A stretch of DNA of 64,000 bases from contig CAYPHA010000002.1 of NCBI GenBank assembly GCA_964410215.1, forward strand, positions 1 through 64,000, in the 5' to 3' direction. Position numbers and translations under genes: made by a program. Numbering within the stretch: the first letter of the stretch is position 1; each line of letters starts with the position of its first letter. Below, piece after piece: positions 43,617 through 52,305 of the stretch. The stretch is from CAYPHA01 sp964410215 (GTDB taxonomy: Bacteria > Calditrichota > Calditrichia > Calditrichales > CAYPHA01). The notes beneath the pieces are model-generated. The model saw only the letters and a list, made by a program, of their open reading frames with translations, did not search any database and was not told where the DNA came from.

Positions 43617-45083
43617 TTAATTTCCCTGACGCAATTCCTTAGCATATTCATACGCCTTATCCATCCACACAATAGAAAAATCGGTCAGCATCCGTCTTGC
43701 TGCATCCCGGTCTTTTTTGTAGATGGACATGGCTTCTTTTTCCACCTTTTTAGCTTTTTTCAGGACTGATTTTTCAAGCTGATCCCGTTTTTCCCTGGCT
43801 TTTTTGATATGTTCGAGATAATTGCTATCGACCGCCTCTGTTGCTTTGACATGCGTCCAGTAGCGATGCGTATCCACCGTATCGAATACACTTTCCGCCG
43901 GTTCGAAATGGATTTTCATGGCAGAAGCGTAATCCGTTAAAGCATAGGTTCGTGGAATTTCCAGCATTCCCAGGTACAGGGGCGTATAGGCATTCACACC
44001 TGGACGAAAAATGGCCGTCCATACACGTGTACCGATTTCCAGCGGCATTTTGTTGCGTAGCTCAACGATAATGCTGTACTGCGTTGAGCCACTGCAGATG
44101 GTGGCATCTGACAGACCATGCGGACTGCCCAGTTTGAAACCATCCGTTTTGTCCAGTTCCGTTCCCTCATAATGATCACGTAAAACAGCTTTGATCATCG
44201 CAAGTGATACTTTCTGCTTCGGCTCAACGGCGAACGGGAAATCATCATTCAGCTCATACTTTTCTTTCGCTAAAAGATCGAGCCCGCGCCATTTACGATT
44301 GACATTGCCGGGATGGTCGATCGAGGAACGTTTTGTGTAGGCTTTTGCAAAATGAAAGGCGCCATCTTTTTCCGGCTCATACCAGCCTTTTTCTATCGCA
44401 TAATCAACGATATCGGGAGATCCCAGGAAATTCAGTGTATCCGCCAGATTGACCGCTCCAATCGTATAGTAATTGGGGATGATGGCAATTTTATCATCCG
44501 GGACGCGTTGGGCCACCCAGTGTTTTCCGTTGACAACCGCCAGCATCCAGGCTTCCTTTCGATCCGCGATGGAATAGGTTCTGCCGGAGGACGCATAACC
44601 GAATTCATCAATCATTTTACCGGCCAGTTTCACTGCCTGTCTGGCCGATTTGGCCCGTTCTCCGATCAGCCGTCGAATCCAGTAAACCACCCCGCCGTCG
44701 GTCAGTTCCGGTTCCGTCTCCATGGAAGGACAACCGTTGGACGCAACCGCGACGCCATATTGGTTGACAAAACCGTCGGAAACTTCCATTCCGGGTAACT
44801 GGAACCAGATGAAACTGTTCGTTCGCTCTACCTGGGGGATGGAGCCGCCATTTTTAAAACTGATGCGCTCATTTTCTTTATGCTTAATTGAGGGGACCTT
44901 ATAGATATTGACAATCTGCTCACCCCCATCATCCTCATTATGGGCCAGGATTACCGACCCATCTGCCGAAGCATCTTTTCCCACCAGGATCGTATAACAG
45001 TCGAATGAAGTTGACTGTGCATAGGATAGACTCCAGGAAAAAAGAAAAAAGAAAAAAGAAAAAAGAAATCTGAATGGTCTCAT
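43617..45083 (-). CDS. C69-family dipeptidase (PepD-like), exported
   Basis: Ntn-hydrolase peptidase, 488 residues. The predicted signal peptide ends about residue 22; Cys29 (SFDCYTILVGKD) is the expected nucleophile, followed by SVILAHNEDDGG, VNQYGVAVASNG and SGRTYSIADRKEAWML, all typical of C69. It would act on dipeptides in the periplasm or on the surface. In a glycan locus this hints at a glycoprotein substrate. The signal-peptide codons hold four perfect TTTTTTC heptamers (45038-45065). It precedes the GH109 gene by 31 bp and is probably cotranscribed. The C-terminal 60 residues are Lys/Arg-rich and likely helical (HIKKAREKRDQLEKS). Confidence 0.9.
   Translation of the reverse strand: MRPFRFLFSFFFFLFSWSLSYAQSTSFDCYTILVGKDASADGSVILAHNEDDGGEQIVNIYKVPSIKHKENERISFKNGGSIPQVERTNSFIWFQLPGMEVSDGFVNQYGVAVASNGCPSMETEPELTDGGVVYWIRRLIGERAKSARQAVKLAGKMIDEFGYASSGRTYSIADRKEAWMLAVVNGKHWVAQRVPDDKIAIIPNYYTIGAVNLADTLNFLGSPDIVDYAIEKGWYEPEKDGAFHFAKAYTKRSSIDHPGNVNRKWRGLDLLAKEKYELNDDFPFAVEPKQKVSLAMIKAVLRDHYEGTELDKTDGFKLGSPHGLSDATICSGSTQYSIIVELRNKMPLEIGTRVWTAIFRPGVNAYTPLYLGMLEIPRTYALTDYASAMKIHFEPAESVFDTVDTHRYWTHVKATEAVDSNYLEHIKKAREKRDQLEKSVLKKAKKVEKEAMSIYKKDRDAARRMLTDFSIVWMDKAYEYAKELRQGN
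45038..45065. repeat. Heptamer array (AAAAAAG)x4 inside signal-peptide codons
   Basis: Four perfect AAAAAAG units within the first 20 codons of the C69 dipeptidase, encoding LFSFFFFLFS. Same unit as 13979-13999. Confidence 0.9.
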
Positions 45084-45142
45084 GCCACCCCCATAATTAA
45101 TTGAATTTTGTTATCATCTTACATTCTCAGACATGTCTAATA

Positions 45143-46413
45143 CTATTTAATAGAAATCTCATCGATAAAGATCCAGGCTTTTCCCCCGGTGCCTTTATGC
45201 CATTCCGGACAAACGCCGATGTTTCTTGCCTGAAATTTAACGAAGCGCGCCTTTTCGCTGTCAAACGAGAGTTCATAACGGTGTACAGTCGATTTTTTTT
45301 GTGCTACCGGTCCTGCAGTGGTAAGCTTCCTGACCAGGTGAAAGTTATTACCATCATTGGATAAAGAAATATGAATTGTATCCGGGAGGAATATCCAGAA
45401 ATCCTGCGATTCAAGGAATGATGCGTTTACCATTTGAACGTCACAAATTTCCTCGAGGTCAAAAATGACGTCCACATCCGTTTCTTCAAATCCCTGCCAG
45501 GCACCATCGGTATGGTCGGCATGGCCACGAATGCCGTCCACGAGCCCATAAATGCCGCTGGCCGGATAATCTGGAGCAAATTCTGTTACATATTCCGGTG
45601 GCTTAAACATGCTTTTTATATAGTATTTTTCCGATACGATACTGCCCGTTCCGGCTTCATCAAATGCCCGCGCCTTTAACACCATGCTTTCCGTAATATG
45701 GAACGAACCCCTATAGCGGGTAGTAGACCGATCAGGTTCCTCACCATTTATCGTATAGAAAATCGACTGATCCTGATCAGCCTCCATTTCAATTTTTACC
45801 TTGTCTTCGAATATCAGTGCCTCTGGCGTAAAACGTGGTGGTGGTATCTCCCGTGCTTCCAGCCATTCCAGGTTAAAACGGGCAATTGCCAGATCGGCCC
45901 GCGATAGTTTCCCCCATTTGTGCGCCCGTTCATAGACCAGAAAGATCATGTTGTCCTTACCCGCAGCCAATCCAGAATAGGCTGATGGCATAGTTACGGA
46001 TACCGACATTTTTATGATTGCGATTATTAATGTAGATGTGGCCATCTGATAATTCAACGACACAGGCTTCACCGACATGGGATTGCGTGCGACCAGTAGG
46101 GTAATTCAATATCCATCATTTCAGACCAGGTTTCTCCGTTGTCCGTACTACGCAGCATTACGACTTTCTGTACATTGCCCCAGTCATGATGATCACCCAT
46201 CCGTGCCGTGGCGAAACATAGGATGGTGCCATCACCGGTGCTGATAATATTTGGGATCGCATAGGCTCCTACCGAATCGTTTTTTGCCAGATAAGCCGAT
46301 TCCTCAAAAAAGGGTTTATTTCCGGCATAACGTCCGTTGCAGGAGAGAGACATAAAGGATAATGTCAGAAAACCCGTAAGCAGGAGTACGATATTTTGCT
46401 GAACCACCAGCAT
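45143..46413 (-). pseudogene. GH33-type sialidase with two internal deletions and frameshifts
   Basis: Three pieces of one sialidase lie in order in two different frames. Piece 1 (46413 to about 46090): signal plus YAIPNIISTGDGTILCFA, LRSTDNGETW. Piece 2 (about 46093-45981, other frame): GEACVVELSDGHIYINNRN, then RNYAIS. Piece 3 (from about 45991): PSAYSGLAAGKDNMIFLVYE and LAIARFNLEWLE, then an intact CHB_HEX-like domain (IFYTINGEEPDRST) and the shared discoidin-like domain (CPEWHKGTGGKAWIFIDE). Compared with the usual sialidase order, the segments between pieces 1 and 2 and between 2 and 3 (most of the propeller, including the expected Glu and Arg residues) are missing. The second junction lies in GCCATCAGCC, readable in both frames. 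The tail could still be translated from 46078; sialidase activity is not expected. Confidence 0.85.
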
Positions 46414-46446
46414 CTCCTTTATTCGTGATTGAAGGAATATAATACG

Positions 46447-47898
46447 CTATCCCTCTAATTTTCGATCCCAGGGTAATGGTTGACGGGATTCATAAACCGG
46501 ACGGGCATCCTTTTCCGGCATCGCTTCAAGAATAATCTGAAATTTCTGTAATGCGTTTTTGTGTTCCTGGGTATCGCTATCGATCAAATTTTCCTCTTCC
46601 AGCGGATCCTCTTTGAGATCATGCAGACGCACGATCTGGCGGTTCTCATCGATCCATACTTTGTAGCGCTTGTCGCGAATGACACGTGAGGCAAAGTCGT
46701 TTTGTCCCCGTACCCCTTCTTCATCCAATTTAGCCGGACCGTGGCCGAGGGATATAATCCATCCGCGCTGCGTATCAGTTGCTTCTCCCCGTAACAGCGG
46801 CGCAATGGAATGACCATCTATTTCCAGATCAGAAGGCACCTTCACATCGGCCAGATCGGCAAAGGTGGGCAACAGATCGGTAAAATCGGTCAGCGCGTCC
46901 GTTACAAAGCCTTCCGGAACCCTGCCCGGACCATTTACAATGAAGGGTGCACAGGTACCTGCTTCGGTTTTCGTGCTTTTTCCACCGGGTATTTCGACGC
47001 CGTTTCGAAAGGCGCTTATGCCCTGGGGTGAGCCATTATCGGTCGTGAATATGACGATTGTGTCTTCACGCAGTCCGGTTTCATCGAGCGCCAGCATCAG
47101 CTTACCAACCATTTTGTCCGCATATTCCACCATTGTTTTGAAGCGTTCTTTTACCCCTTTTGCTTCCTGATTGTGTGGTGGATTATGCAATGGTCCATGG
47201 GTCAGTACCATGGGATAATACATCATCAGGGGCTGATCCTGTTTCTTTTTCATAAAATCGATTAAAAAATCAGTAAACAGGTCCGGCCCGTATTCATCCT
47301 GGTAGGTTTTACTGCCTTCCCGTGTGTGAATATAGGGATTCCAGTAACGTTCACCGCTTGGCGGATTTTCCGCTTCATACCCCGTCCACATGCACCAGTC
47401 GTCGAAACCGTGTTTTTCCATCGCTTCCGGTTCGACACGGAAATCGTTAATCTGCCATTTCCCTGCCGCTGCCGTCGCATATCCGGCATCCCTCAGCAGC
47501 CGGGCGAACGTCATGTTTTCACGCTTTTTCCAATCAAAATAGCCTACGCCCCAGCGTGGTACATCCCAATGATTCACCCAACCGTTATTATAAGGGTACT
47601 TTCCGGTAAGCAGTGTTGCCCGGGAAGGCGTACATTGCGGCATGGAATAGACATTCGTGAAAAGCATACCGGTTCTGGCCAAAGAATCAATATGCGGCGT
47701 TTGTACATCATCGGAACCATAACAGCTGACCCATTCCTTTCCAAGATCATCCACCATTATAAACAGAATATTGGGTCTTTTTGCCGGGCCGCAGGAATGA
47801 AAAAGCGGTGAAAAGGCTGAAGCCACGGTTGCAGCGGCCGCGGTTTTCAGAAAATCACGGCGGTTGAGGTGTTTTCTGGTCTCATTTTTTTTATTCAC
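46447..47898 (-). CDS. Type I sulfatase, Tat-exported lipoprotein
   Basis: Sulfate-ester hydrolase, 483 residues. Tat motif (LNRRDFLKTAAAA), lipobox-like LFHSC, Asp50-51 metal pair (MVDDLGKEW), formylglycine site Cys89 (PQCTPSRATLLTGKY), AAGKWQINDF and the second metal site TTDNGSPQG. The start is GTG at 47898, chosen because GGAGG lies 7 nt upstream and the twin Arg follows. It resembles the sulfatase at 21033 in the region around CTPSR and in its cysteine-poor tail. The upstream gap holds G-rich repeat copy 7. Substrate not assignable. Confidence 0.93.
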   Translation of the reverse strand: MNKKNETRKHLNRRDFLKTAAAATVASAFSPLFHSCGPAKRPNILFIMVDDLGKEWVSCYGSDDVQTPHIDSLARTGMLFTNVYSMPQCTPSRATLLTGKYPYNNGWVNHWDVPRWGVGYFDWKKRENMTFARLLRDAGYATAAAGKWQINDFRVEPEAMEKHGFDDWCMWTGYEAENPPSGERYWNPYIHTREGSKTYQDEYGPDLFTDFLIDFMKKKQDQPLMMYYPMVLTHGPLHNPPHNQEAKGVKERFKTMVEYADKMVGKLMLALDETGLREDTIVIFTTDNGSPQGISAFRNGVEIPGGKSTKTEAGTCAPFIVNGPGRVPEGFVTDALTDFTDLLPTFADLADVKVPSDLEIDGHSIAPLLRGEATDTQRGWIISLGHGPAKLDEEGVRGQNDFASRVIRDKRYKVWIDENRQIVRLHDLKEDPLEEENLIDSDTQEHKNALQKFQIILEAMPEKDARPVYESRQPLPWDRKLEG

Positions 47899-47910
47899 GG
47901 TGCCTCCAAA

Positions 47911-47968
47911 TTAACCCACCCCTCTGTCCCCTCCCTAATAGATTAGGGAGGGGATTAGGGGAGGGTCA
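47911..47968. repeat. G-rich palindromic intergenic repeat, copy 7
   Basis: TTAACCCACCCC arm, CCCTCCCTAATAGATTAGGG core and GGGGAGGGTCA arm. The final TCA (47966-47968) is the TGA stop of the GH109 gene. Confidence 0.87.
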
Positions 47969-49339
47969 TGTTACTATATCCAACGGTTTCGTCGTTTTCC
48001 AGCCGCCACGGGTAAAATCGGGAAAACGCTGCGGCATACCGCCATCTGCTACCGACTTCTCAGAGAGCGGTGTAACCACACTCCACAGGGCACCCTCATA
48101 GACATTCTGATCAAGCGGAATACCTTCTTTCAGACATTCAAAAATACGGAAGAGCATCACATAATCGGCACCGCCGTGTCCACCGGCCTTCAGCGCTTCT
48201 TCACCGATACGTTTCCAGAGCGGATGCTCATATTTTTCGTAATACGGTTCCAGATCTTCACCCTGCGTCCATTCATGATAATTCTGGCCATCAAGGGCGA
48301 TGCGCGTCGGAAATCCTGCCAGCGTCCCGTCCGTGCCCTGTATGAGATTTAACCGGGAATAAGGCCGCGGACTGGTTTCATCCCATTGCACCAGGACGGT
48401 TCTTCCGAGCGTCGTTTTTATAATGGATGTATTGATGTCCCCGCATTTATATCCAATCTTGTTCCATTTATGATCCGGCGGAAAATTTTCTTTCGCATAA
48501 ATGGCGCGTCCCTTAGCCGGACTGGAATAGGAAACCAGTGTTTCGAACGTATCGTCGGTCCGTGCAAGATTCATATACTGGGCGATCGGACCCAGACCAT
48601 GAGTTGGATACAGGTTGCCGTTCTTTTGTGAATAATGCAGTGTCCGCCAGCTACCGGTGCCGTGTTCCACCTGATGCATCTGGCCACGTAATTCATGGAT
48701 ATAAGCCGCTTCCCCGTGAAGCAGCTCCCCGATGAGATTCTGCCGGCACATGTTCAGAAACATCAGCTCATCGCGCATATAATTGACGTTTTCCATCATC
48801 ATGCAGTGCTTTTGTGTTTTTTCCGATGTGTCAACGACCTCCCACAGTTCTTCCGTTGTAATACCCAGCGGTACTTCCACCAGGGCATGCGCACCGGCTT
48901 CCATGGCGGCAACGGCCTGTTTGGCATGCCATTTCCAGGGCGTGGAGATAAAAACGACATCCGGTTTTTCCGTTTTCAGCATACGTAAATAGTCCAGATC
49001 GCCGTCCGTATACGTTTTTACGCCGGTTATATTGCGTTCCTTCAGGGCTGCCAGGCGATTTTCAACTGTAGGGAGATGGGGATCGGCAATGGCTACCACT
49101 TCCGCCCCTTCATATCCGGCTGTCCAGTACATGTGTCCGCTACCCCGGGCACCGACACCAATAAAAGCACAGCGCATTTTTTCCAGTTTCGGAGCGGCAA
49201 AATCACCCATATACACCGCTGATTCCGGCCGGGCATTGCTTTTACATCCTTTGGCCAGCAGGCTTGCCCCGATAACGGCGGCACCAGTGCCATAAAGCGA
49301 GGTTTTAAGAAAATCCCGGCGTGATTTCTGTGAGTCCAT
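47966..49339 (-). CDS. GH109-type glycosidase, second copy
   Basis: Same family as the gene at 42296, 457 residues, with a Tat signal (SRRDFLKTSLYGTG) and lipobox-like LLAKGC. NAD loop AFIGVGARGSG; GH109-like series MMENVNYMRDELMFLN, GNLYPTHGLGPIAQYM, SPRPYSRLNLIQGTDG, HPLWKRIGEEALKAGGHGG and the conserved end PLSEKSVADGG, FPDFTRGGWKT. Between the NAD domain and the ENV motif it has FISTPWKWHAKQAVAAM and EVPLGIT in place of the EKP motif. Two GH109 copies with diverged substrate loops suggest two alpha-GalNAc-type linkages or different sugars. The stop comes from a G-rich repeat. Confidence 0.88.
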   Translation of the reverse strand: MDSQKSRRDFLKTSLYGTGAAVIGASLLAKGCKSNARPESAVYMGDFAAPKLEKMRCAFIGVGARGSGHMYWTAGYEGAEVVAIADPHLPTVENRLAALKERNITGVKTYTDGDLDYLRMLKTEKPDVVFISTPWKWHAKQAVAAMEAGAHALVEVPLGITTEELWEVVDTSEKTQKHCMMMENVNYMRDELMFLNMCRQNLIGELLHGEAAYIHELRGQMHQVEHGTGSWRTLHYSQKNGNLYPTHGLGPIAQYMNLARTDDTFETLVSYSSPAKGRAIYAKENFPPDHKWNKIGYKCGDINTSIIKTTLGRTVLVQWDETSPRPYSRLNLIQGTDGTLAGFPTRIALDGQNYHEWTQGEDLEPYYEKYEHPLWKRIGEEALKAGGHGGADYVMLFRIFECLKEGIPLDQNVYEGALWSVVTPLSEKSVADGGMPQRFPDFTRGGWKTTKPLDIVT

Positions 49340-49367
49340 ATTATTTCCTTTATGTTATTACGTTCCA

Positions 49368-49521
49368 TTTACCACCAAGTCCCTAAGAACATAAATTGCA
49401 CTAAGATTATATAAAAAAATCATCTCTGACAAATAATCGGTTTACCCTTCTCAATCCTATTATTTTGTATTTTTTAATTTGTATTTTTTATTTTTAGTGT
49501 ACCTGGTGACTTAGTGGTAAA
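49368..49521. repeat. Intergenic inverted repeat, possible MITE relic
   Basis: TTTACCACCAAGTCCC at 49368-49383 faces ACTTAGTGGTAAA at 49509-49521 (ends GGTGACTTAGTGGTAAA) in inverted orientation, about 155 bp apart, in the 199-bp gap between the GH109 and UroD-like genes. No coding sequence inside; it contains the heptamer array at 49463. Confidence 0.5.
49463..49497. repeat. Heptamer array (TTTTTTA/TTTTGTA)x5, intergenic
   Basis: TTTTGTA, TTTTTTA, ATTTGTA, TTTTTTA, TTTTTAG: reverse-complement relatives of the TACAAAA and TAAAAAA units in signal-peptide codons at 20908 and 30936. Confidence 0.75.
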
Positions 49522-49538
49522 TACTCTGTGGTACATAT

Positions 49539-50507
49539 TCATTCCGGATAATTGCCTTCTTTACGCCAGACATCGAGGATGAGTTCATAACGGTGCAGGG
49601 GCATACCGGTGTAGATACAATTGCTCGTCGAAAAAATATAACCACCGCCCGGCATACCATGTTTTAAGGCATAGCGGGCCGAGTCCATCACTTCCTCATC
49701 GGTACCGGTATCCATCAGCCCGCAATTGACATTGCCAATCAGACAGACTTTGTCACCTACCATTTTTTTTACTTCGGCTATATCCACCCCGCCCTGCGGA
49801 TCCAGGCTGTGAATGGCGTGGGGATTCGCCGACACGAGGCGGTCCAGAATGGGCATGACGTTCCCGTCGCTGTGCTTGATGGTATAAAATCCCAATTCCC
49901 GAAAACCGGCAATGAGTTGCTTCAGGTAAGGCAACACAAATTCATCAAACATCTCCGGCGAGAGGAAAGGACCCGAATTCAGGCAGTAATCACTGCACAG
50001 GGCAAAGCACTCCACGACGCCATGCTCTTTAAAAACGGTTGCTTTTTCCAAGGCACCGTCGATCAGTTCCTGTGCTTCATCTTTAAGCTGCTGCGGTTTT
50101 TCACTGAGTTTAGCAATAAAATCCATCATTTCATTGCCCTCAGGCAATCCCCAGGTCCGGTCCCCATGGATCATTATTAAATAGTCATCATTTGACATTA
50201 CACGAAGTTTATCCAGAATTCGCAGGGTTTCATCATTCACCTTCTCCTGCCAGATATCCCCGCACTGGAAAAAGATGGCCGAATGTTCAAAGCGTCTGGC
50301 AACCTGAATATACAATTCAGCTATATCAGCACGCTGGAGTTCTTTCTCTGATTCAGACATTTGCAGCCATTGGTTAAACTGCCTGTGTGAGGGATGCACC
50401 TTTCGAAAGGCTTCCATGGTCAGGAAAAACTCCAGTTCGAAATGCGGAACACGTCCCGGTGGCTCTTTGCCCTCGAGGGCCATTATGAATTTATCTTTTG
50501 GTTTCAT
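49539..50507 (-). CDS. UroD-like methyltransferase-family protein, second copy
   Basis: A shorter UroD-fold protein, 322 residues, with the N-terminus KDKFIMALEGKEPPGRVP. The first zinc-site element reads IKHSDGNVMP, with Asp where MtaA-type enzymes have Cys. The late element reads STSNCIYTGMP, which retains a Cys. IGNVNCGLMD sits at the position of the GNxxP/GGV loop. It is cytoplasmic. It differs from the copies at 33964 and 52306 in length and metal-site residues, so the three are not simple duplicates. Haem synthesis is unlikely because the HemE N-terminal signature and haem neighbours are absent. The upstream gap carries the second REPIN-like element. Confidence 0.8.
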   Translation of the reverse strand: MKPKDKFIMALEGKEPPGRVPHFELEFFLTMEAFRKVHPSHRQFNQWLQMSESEKELQRADIAELYIQVARRFEHSAIFFQCGDIWQEKVNDETLRILDKLRVMSNDDYLIMIHGDRTWGLPEGNEMMDFIAKLSEKPQQLKDEAQELIDGALEKATVFKEHGVVECFALCSDYCLNSGPFLSPEMFDEFVLPYLKQLIAGFRELGFYTIKHSDGNVMPILDRLVSANPHAIHSLDPQGGVDIAEVKKMVGDKVCLIGNVNCGLMDTGTDEEVMDSARYALKHGMPGGGYIFSTSNCIYTGMPLHRYELILDVWRKEGNYPE

Positions 50508-50625
50508 TTTTCTTTTGATTTGATTGATCGATCAACCTTATAAAAATCTGATTTCACTTGAAATGGTATTGCACATTATTGATATGTGGCTAGATAATCC
50601 CACCTATATAACTCCTGCCCGTCTC

Positions 50626-50707
50626 CATCACCAGCTTTAAAGCTGGTGATGATACAATGTTACCGGTCCATGGGTTCTTTGTACCATCACCAGGATTTAT
50701 CCTGGTG
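50626..50707. repeat. REPIN-like element: inverted pair of palindromes, copy 2
   Basis: Left palindrome CATCACCAGCTTT/AAAGCTGGTGATG (50626-50651, perfect) with tail ATACAA pointing right; right palindrome CACCAGGAT-TT-ATCCTGGTG (50688-50707) with tail GTACAA pointing left on the opposite strand. Total 82 bp. It sits upstream of the UroD-like gene at 49539. Confidence 0.88.
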
Positions 50708-50722
50708 TTATTCAGCCTTGGC

Positions 50723-52276
50723 TCAAATACTTTTATCTTCTTTCTTGATATGCTCCAGCAATGTTTTCAGCTCTTTAACGACTTCCGGGCGCTGTTCATA
50801 CAGATTATCCGATTCATCCGGGTCGTCAACAATATGATAAAGCTGTCCCGGCGCCGGATCATCCATGCCATTACGGCTCCATCCGCCCGATCCCTGCCCG
50901 TCGATCAGTTTCCAGGGCCCCTTTCGAATGGAAAACATGCCATGAATGGAATGGTGAATGACCGATTCACGGACCGGCTCATCACCATTTTTGCCGCACA
51001 ACACGGGTAATAAATTGTAGCTGTCTTCCGCCGCTTCCTCCGGGAGCGGACTGTTCAGCATGGCGGCACAGGTGGCCATGAAATCAGTCAGGCAGATAAT
51101 CTCATCACTTTTTGAACCTTCTGCGATCTTCCCGGGCCATTTGGCAATAAAGGGTATGCGGTGTCCGCCTTCCCAGATATCCGCCTTGGTACCACGGTAA
51201 ATATAACTTGGCTCATGGCCATATTTTTCAACAGAACGTACGGGGCCGCTCATGTTTGTGCCGTCCCGACCCGGCGATCCGTTATCGCTGGTAAAAATAA
51301 CCAGCGTGTTTTCCGCCTGACCGGATTCTTCGAGGGCTTCCATTATTTTTCCAACGGTCCAGTCAACCTGCTGCACAAAGTCACCATAGGCACCAGCCTC
51401 ACTTTTTCCCTTAAATGCATCGTCCGGAGCAATCGGGGTATGCGGAGCTGTCAACGGGAAATACAGGAAAAACGGGTTCTCTGCCTTTTTATTAAATGGT
51501 TTTTCTCCCGGCCCGGCTTTAATATAGTTAACGGCTCTTTCGGTCAATGCCGGCATTACCGCCTCCAGGTCCCACCCCGGCTGCATCGGACCCGGTGTGC
51601 CGAACATTTCCGGTGGTTTCTGATCGGTCGGCACGCCCACGCTTTTATCATTCTCTATGAAGCAATACGGCGCAAAATTGGGCACATCATCACCAAAATA
51701 ATAATCGAATCCACGTGTGACAGGACCACCTTTTATTCTTTTTGAAAAATCGATATTGTCCCCAAATGCATCTCTTATCTCCGCATTCCATTCACCCAAT
51801 CGAACAAAGTCATTCATCTTTGTGCCGTCTTTGGTGGGCCAGTCCCAGCCCAGGTGCCATTTGCCGATGCACGCCGTGTTGTATCCGTGATGTTTGAGGA
51901 AATCCCCGACCGTCAGCCGGTCCGGTTCGATAAGCGGTCCGTCCCATGCCCAGAGAACTGCCTGTTTAAGCTCAGAGCGCCAGCAATAGCGGCCCGTTAA
52001 AATACCATAACGCGTAGGTGTACACACGGCCGAACCGGAATGGGCATCAGTAAAGTTCATGCCCCGGGCAGCCATCGTATCCAGATGCGGCGTTGTAATT
52101 TTCGAATCCGGATTAAGGCAACTCAGGTCGCCGTATCCCATGTCATCAGCCAGTATAAGTATAATATTCGGCTTCTGAGCTGTCGTTTTCCGGCAGGATA
52201 ACAGCGATCCGCCGGCCAGGGCGATGCTCCCCATACCTGCGACTTTAATAAATTCCCGACGTGTTGTTATAGCCAT
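50723..52276 (-). CDS. Type I sulfatase, Tat-exported lipoprotein (C-T-P-T-R)
   Basis: Sulfate-ester hydrolase, 517 residues. Tat motif (TTRREFIKVAG), lipobox LLSC, Asp44-45 (LADDMGYGD), formylglycine Cys85 in VCTPTRYGILTGRY, which has Thr instead of Ser at the fourth position, IGKWHLGWDW, and FTSDNGSPGRDG. The layout is residue-for-residue similar to the first 500 residues of the sulfatase at 55117, so the pair arose by duplication; this copy lacks the C-terminal discoidin-like domain. The start at 52276 is preferred (GAGGAAAGC before ATG); an upstream start would overlap the UroD-like gene. Last gene of the operon beginning upstream of 64000. Confidence 0.93.
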   Translation of the reverse strand: MAITTRREFIKVAGMGSIALAGGSLLSCRKTTAQKPNIILILADDMGYGDLSCLNPDSKITTPHLDTMAARGMNFTDAHSGSAVCTPTRYGILTGRYCWRSELKQAVLWAWDGPLIEPDRLTVGDFLKHHGYNTACIGKWHLGWDWPTKDGTKMNDFVRLGEWNAEIRDAFGDNIDFSKRIKGGPVTRGFDYYFGDDVPNFAPYCFIENDKSVGVPTDQKPPEMFGTPGPMQPGWDLEAVMPALTERAVNYIKAGPGEKPFNKKAENPFFLYFPLTAPHTPIAPDDAFKGKSEAGAYGDFVQQVDWTVGKIMEALEESGQAENTLVIFTSDNGSPGRDGTNMSGPVRSVEKYGHEPSYIYRGTKADIWEGGHRIPFIAKWPGKIAEGSKSDEIICLTDFMATCAAMLNSPLPEEAAEDSYNLLPVLCGKNGDEPVRESVIHHSIHGMFSIRKGPWKLIDGQGSGGWSRNGMDDPAPGQLYHIVDDPDESDNLYEQRPEVVKELKTLLEHIKKEDKSI

Positions 52277-52305
52277 GCTTTCCTCATTTTCTTCAGTTAT
52301 ACATT

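Noticed and set aside
43586..43672. Longer N-terminus for the GH109 gene
   Set aside because: It would need a TTG start and would overlap the C69 dipeptidase gene by 56 nt; the Met before the twin Arg has a good ribosome-binding site.
11908..47968. The spaced G-rich repeats as a CRISPR array
   Set aside because: Copies are thousands of bases apart, palindromic and associated with gene ends; no spacer periodicity and no cas gene.
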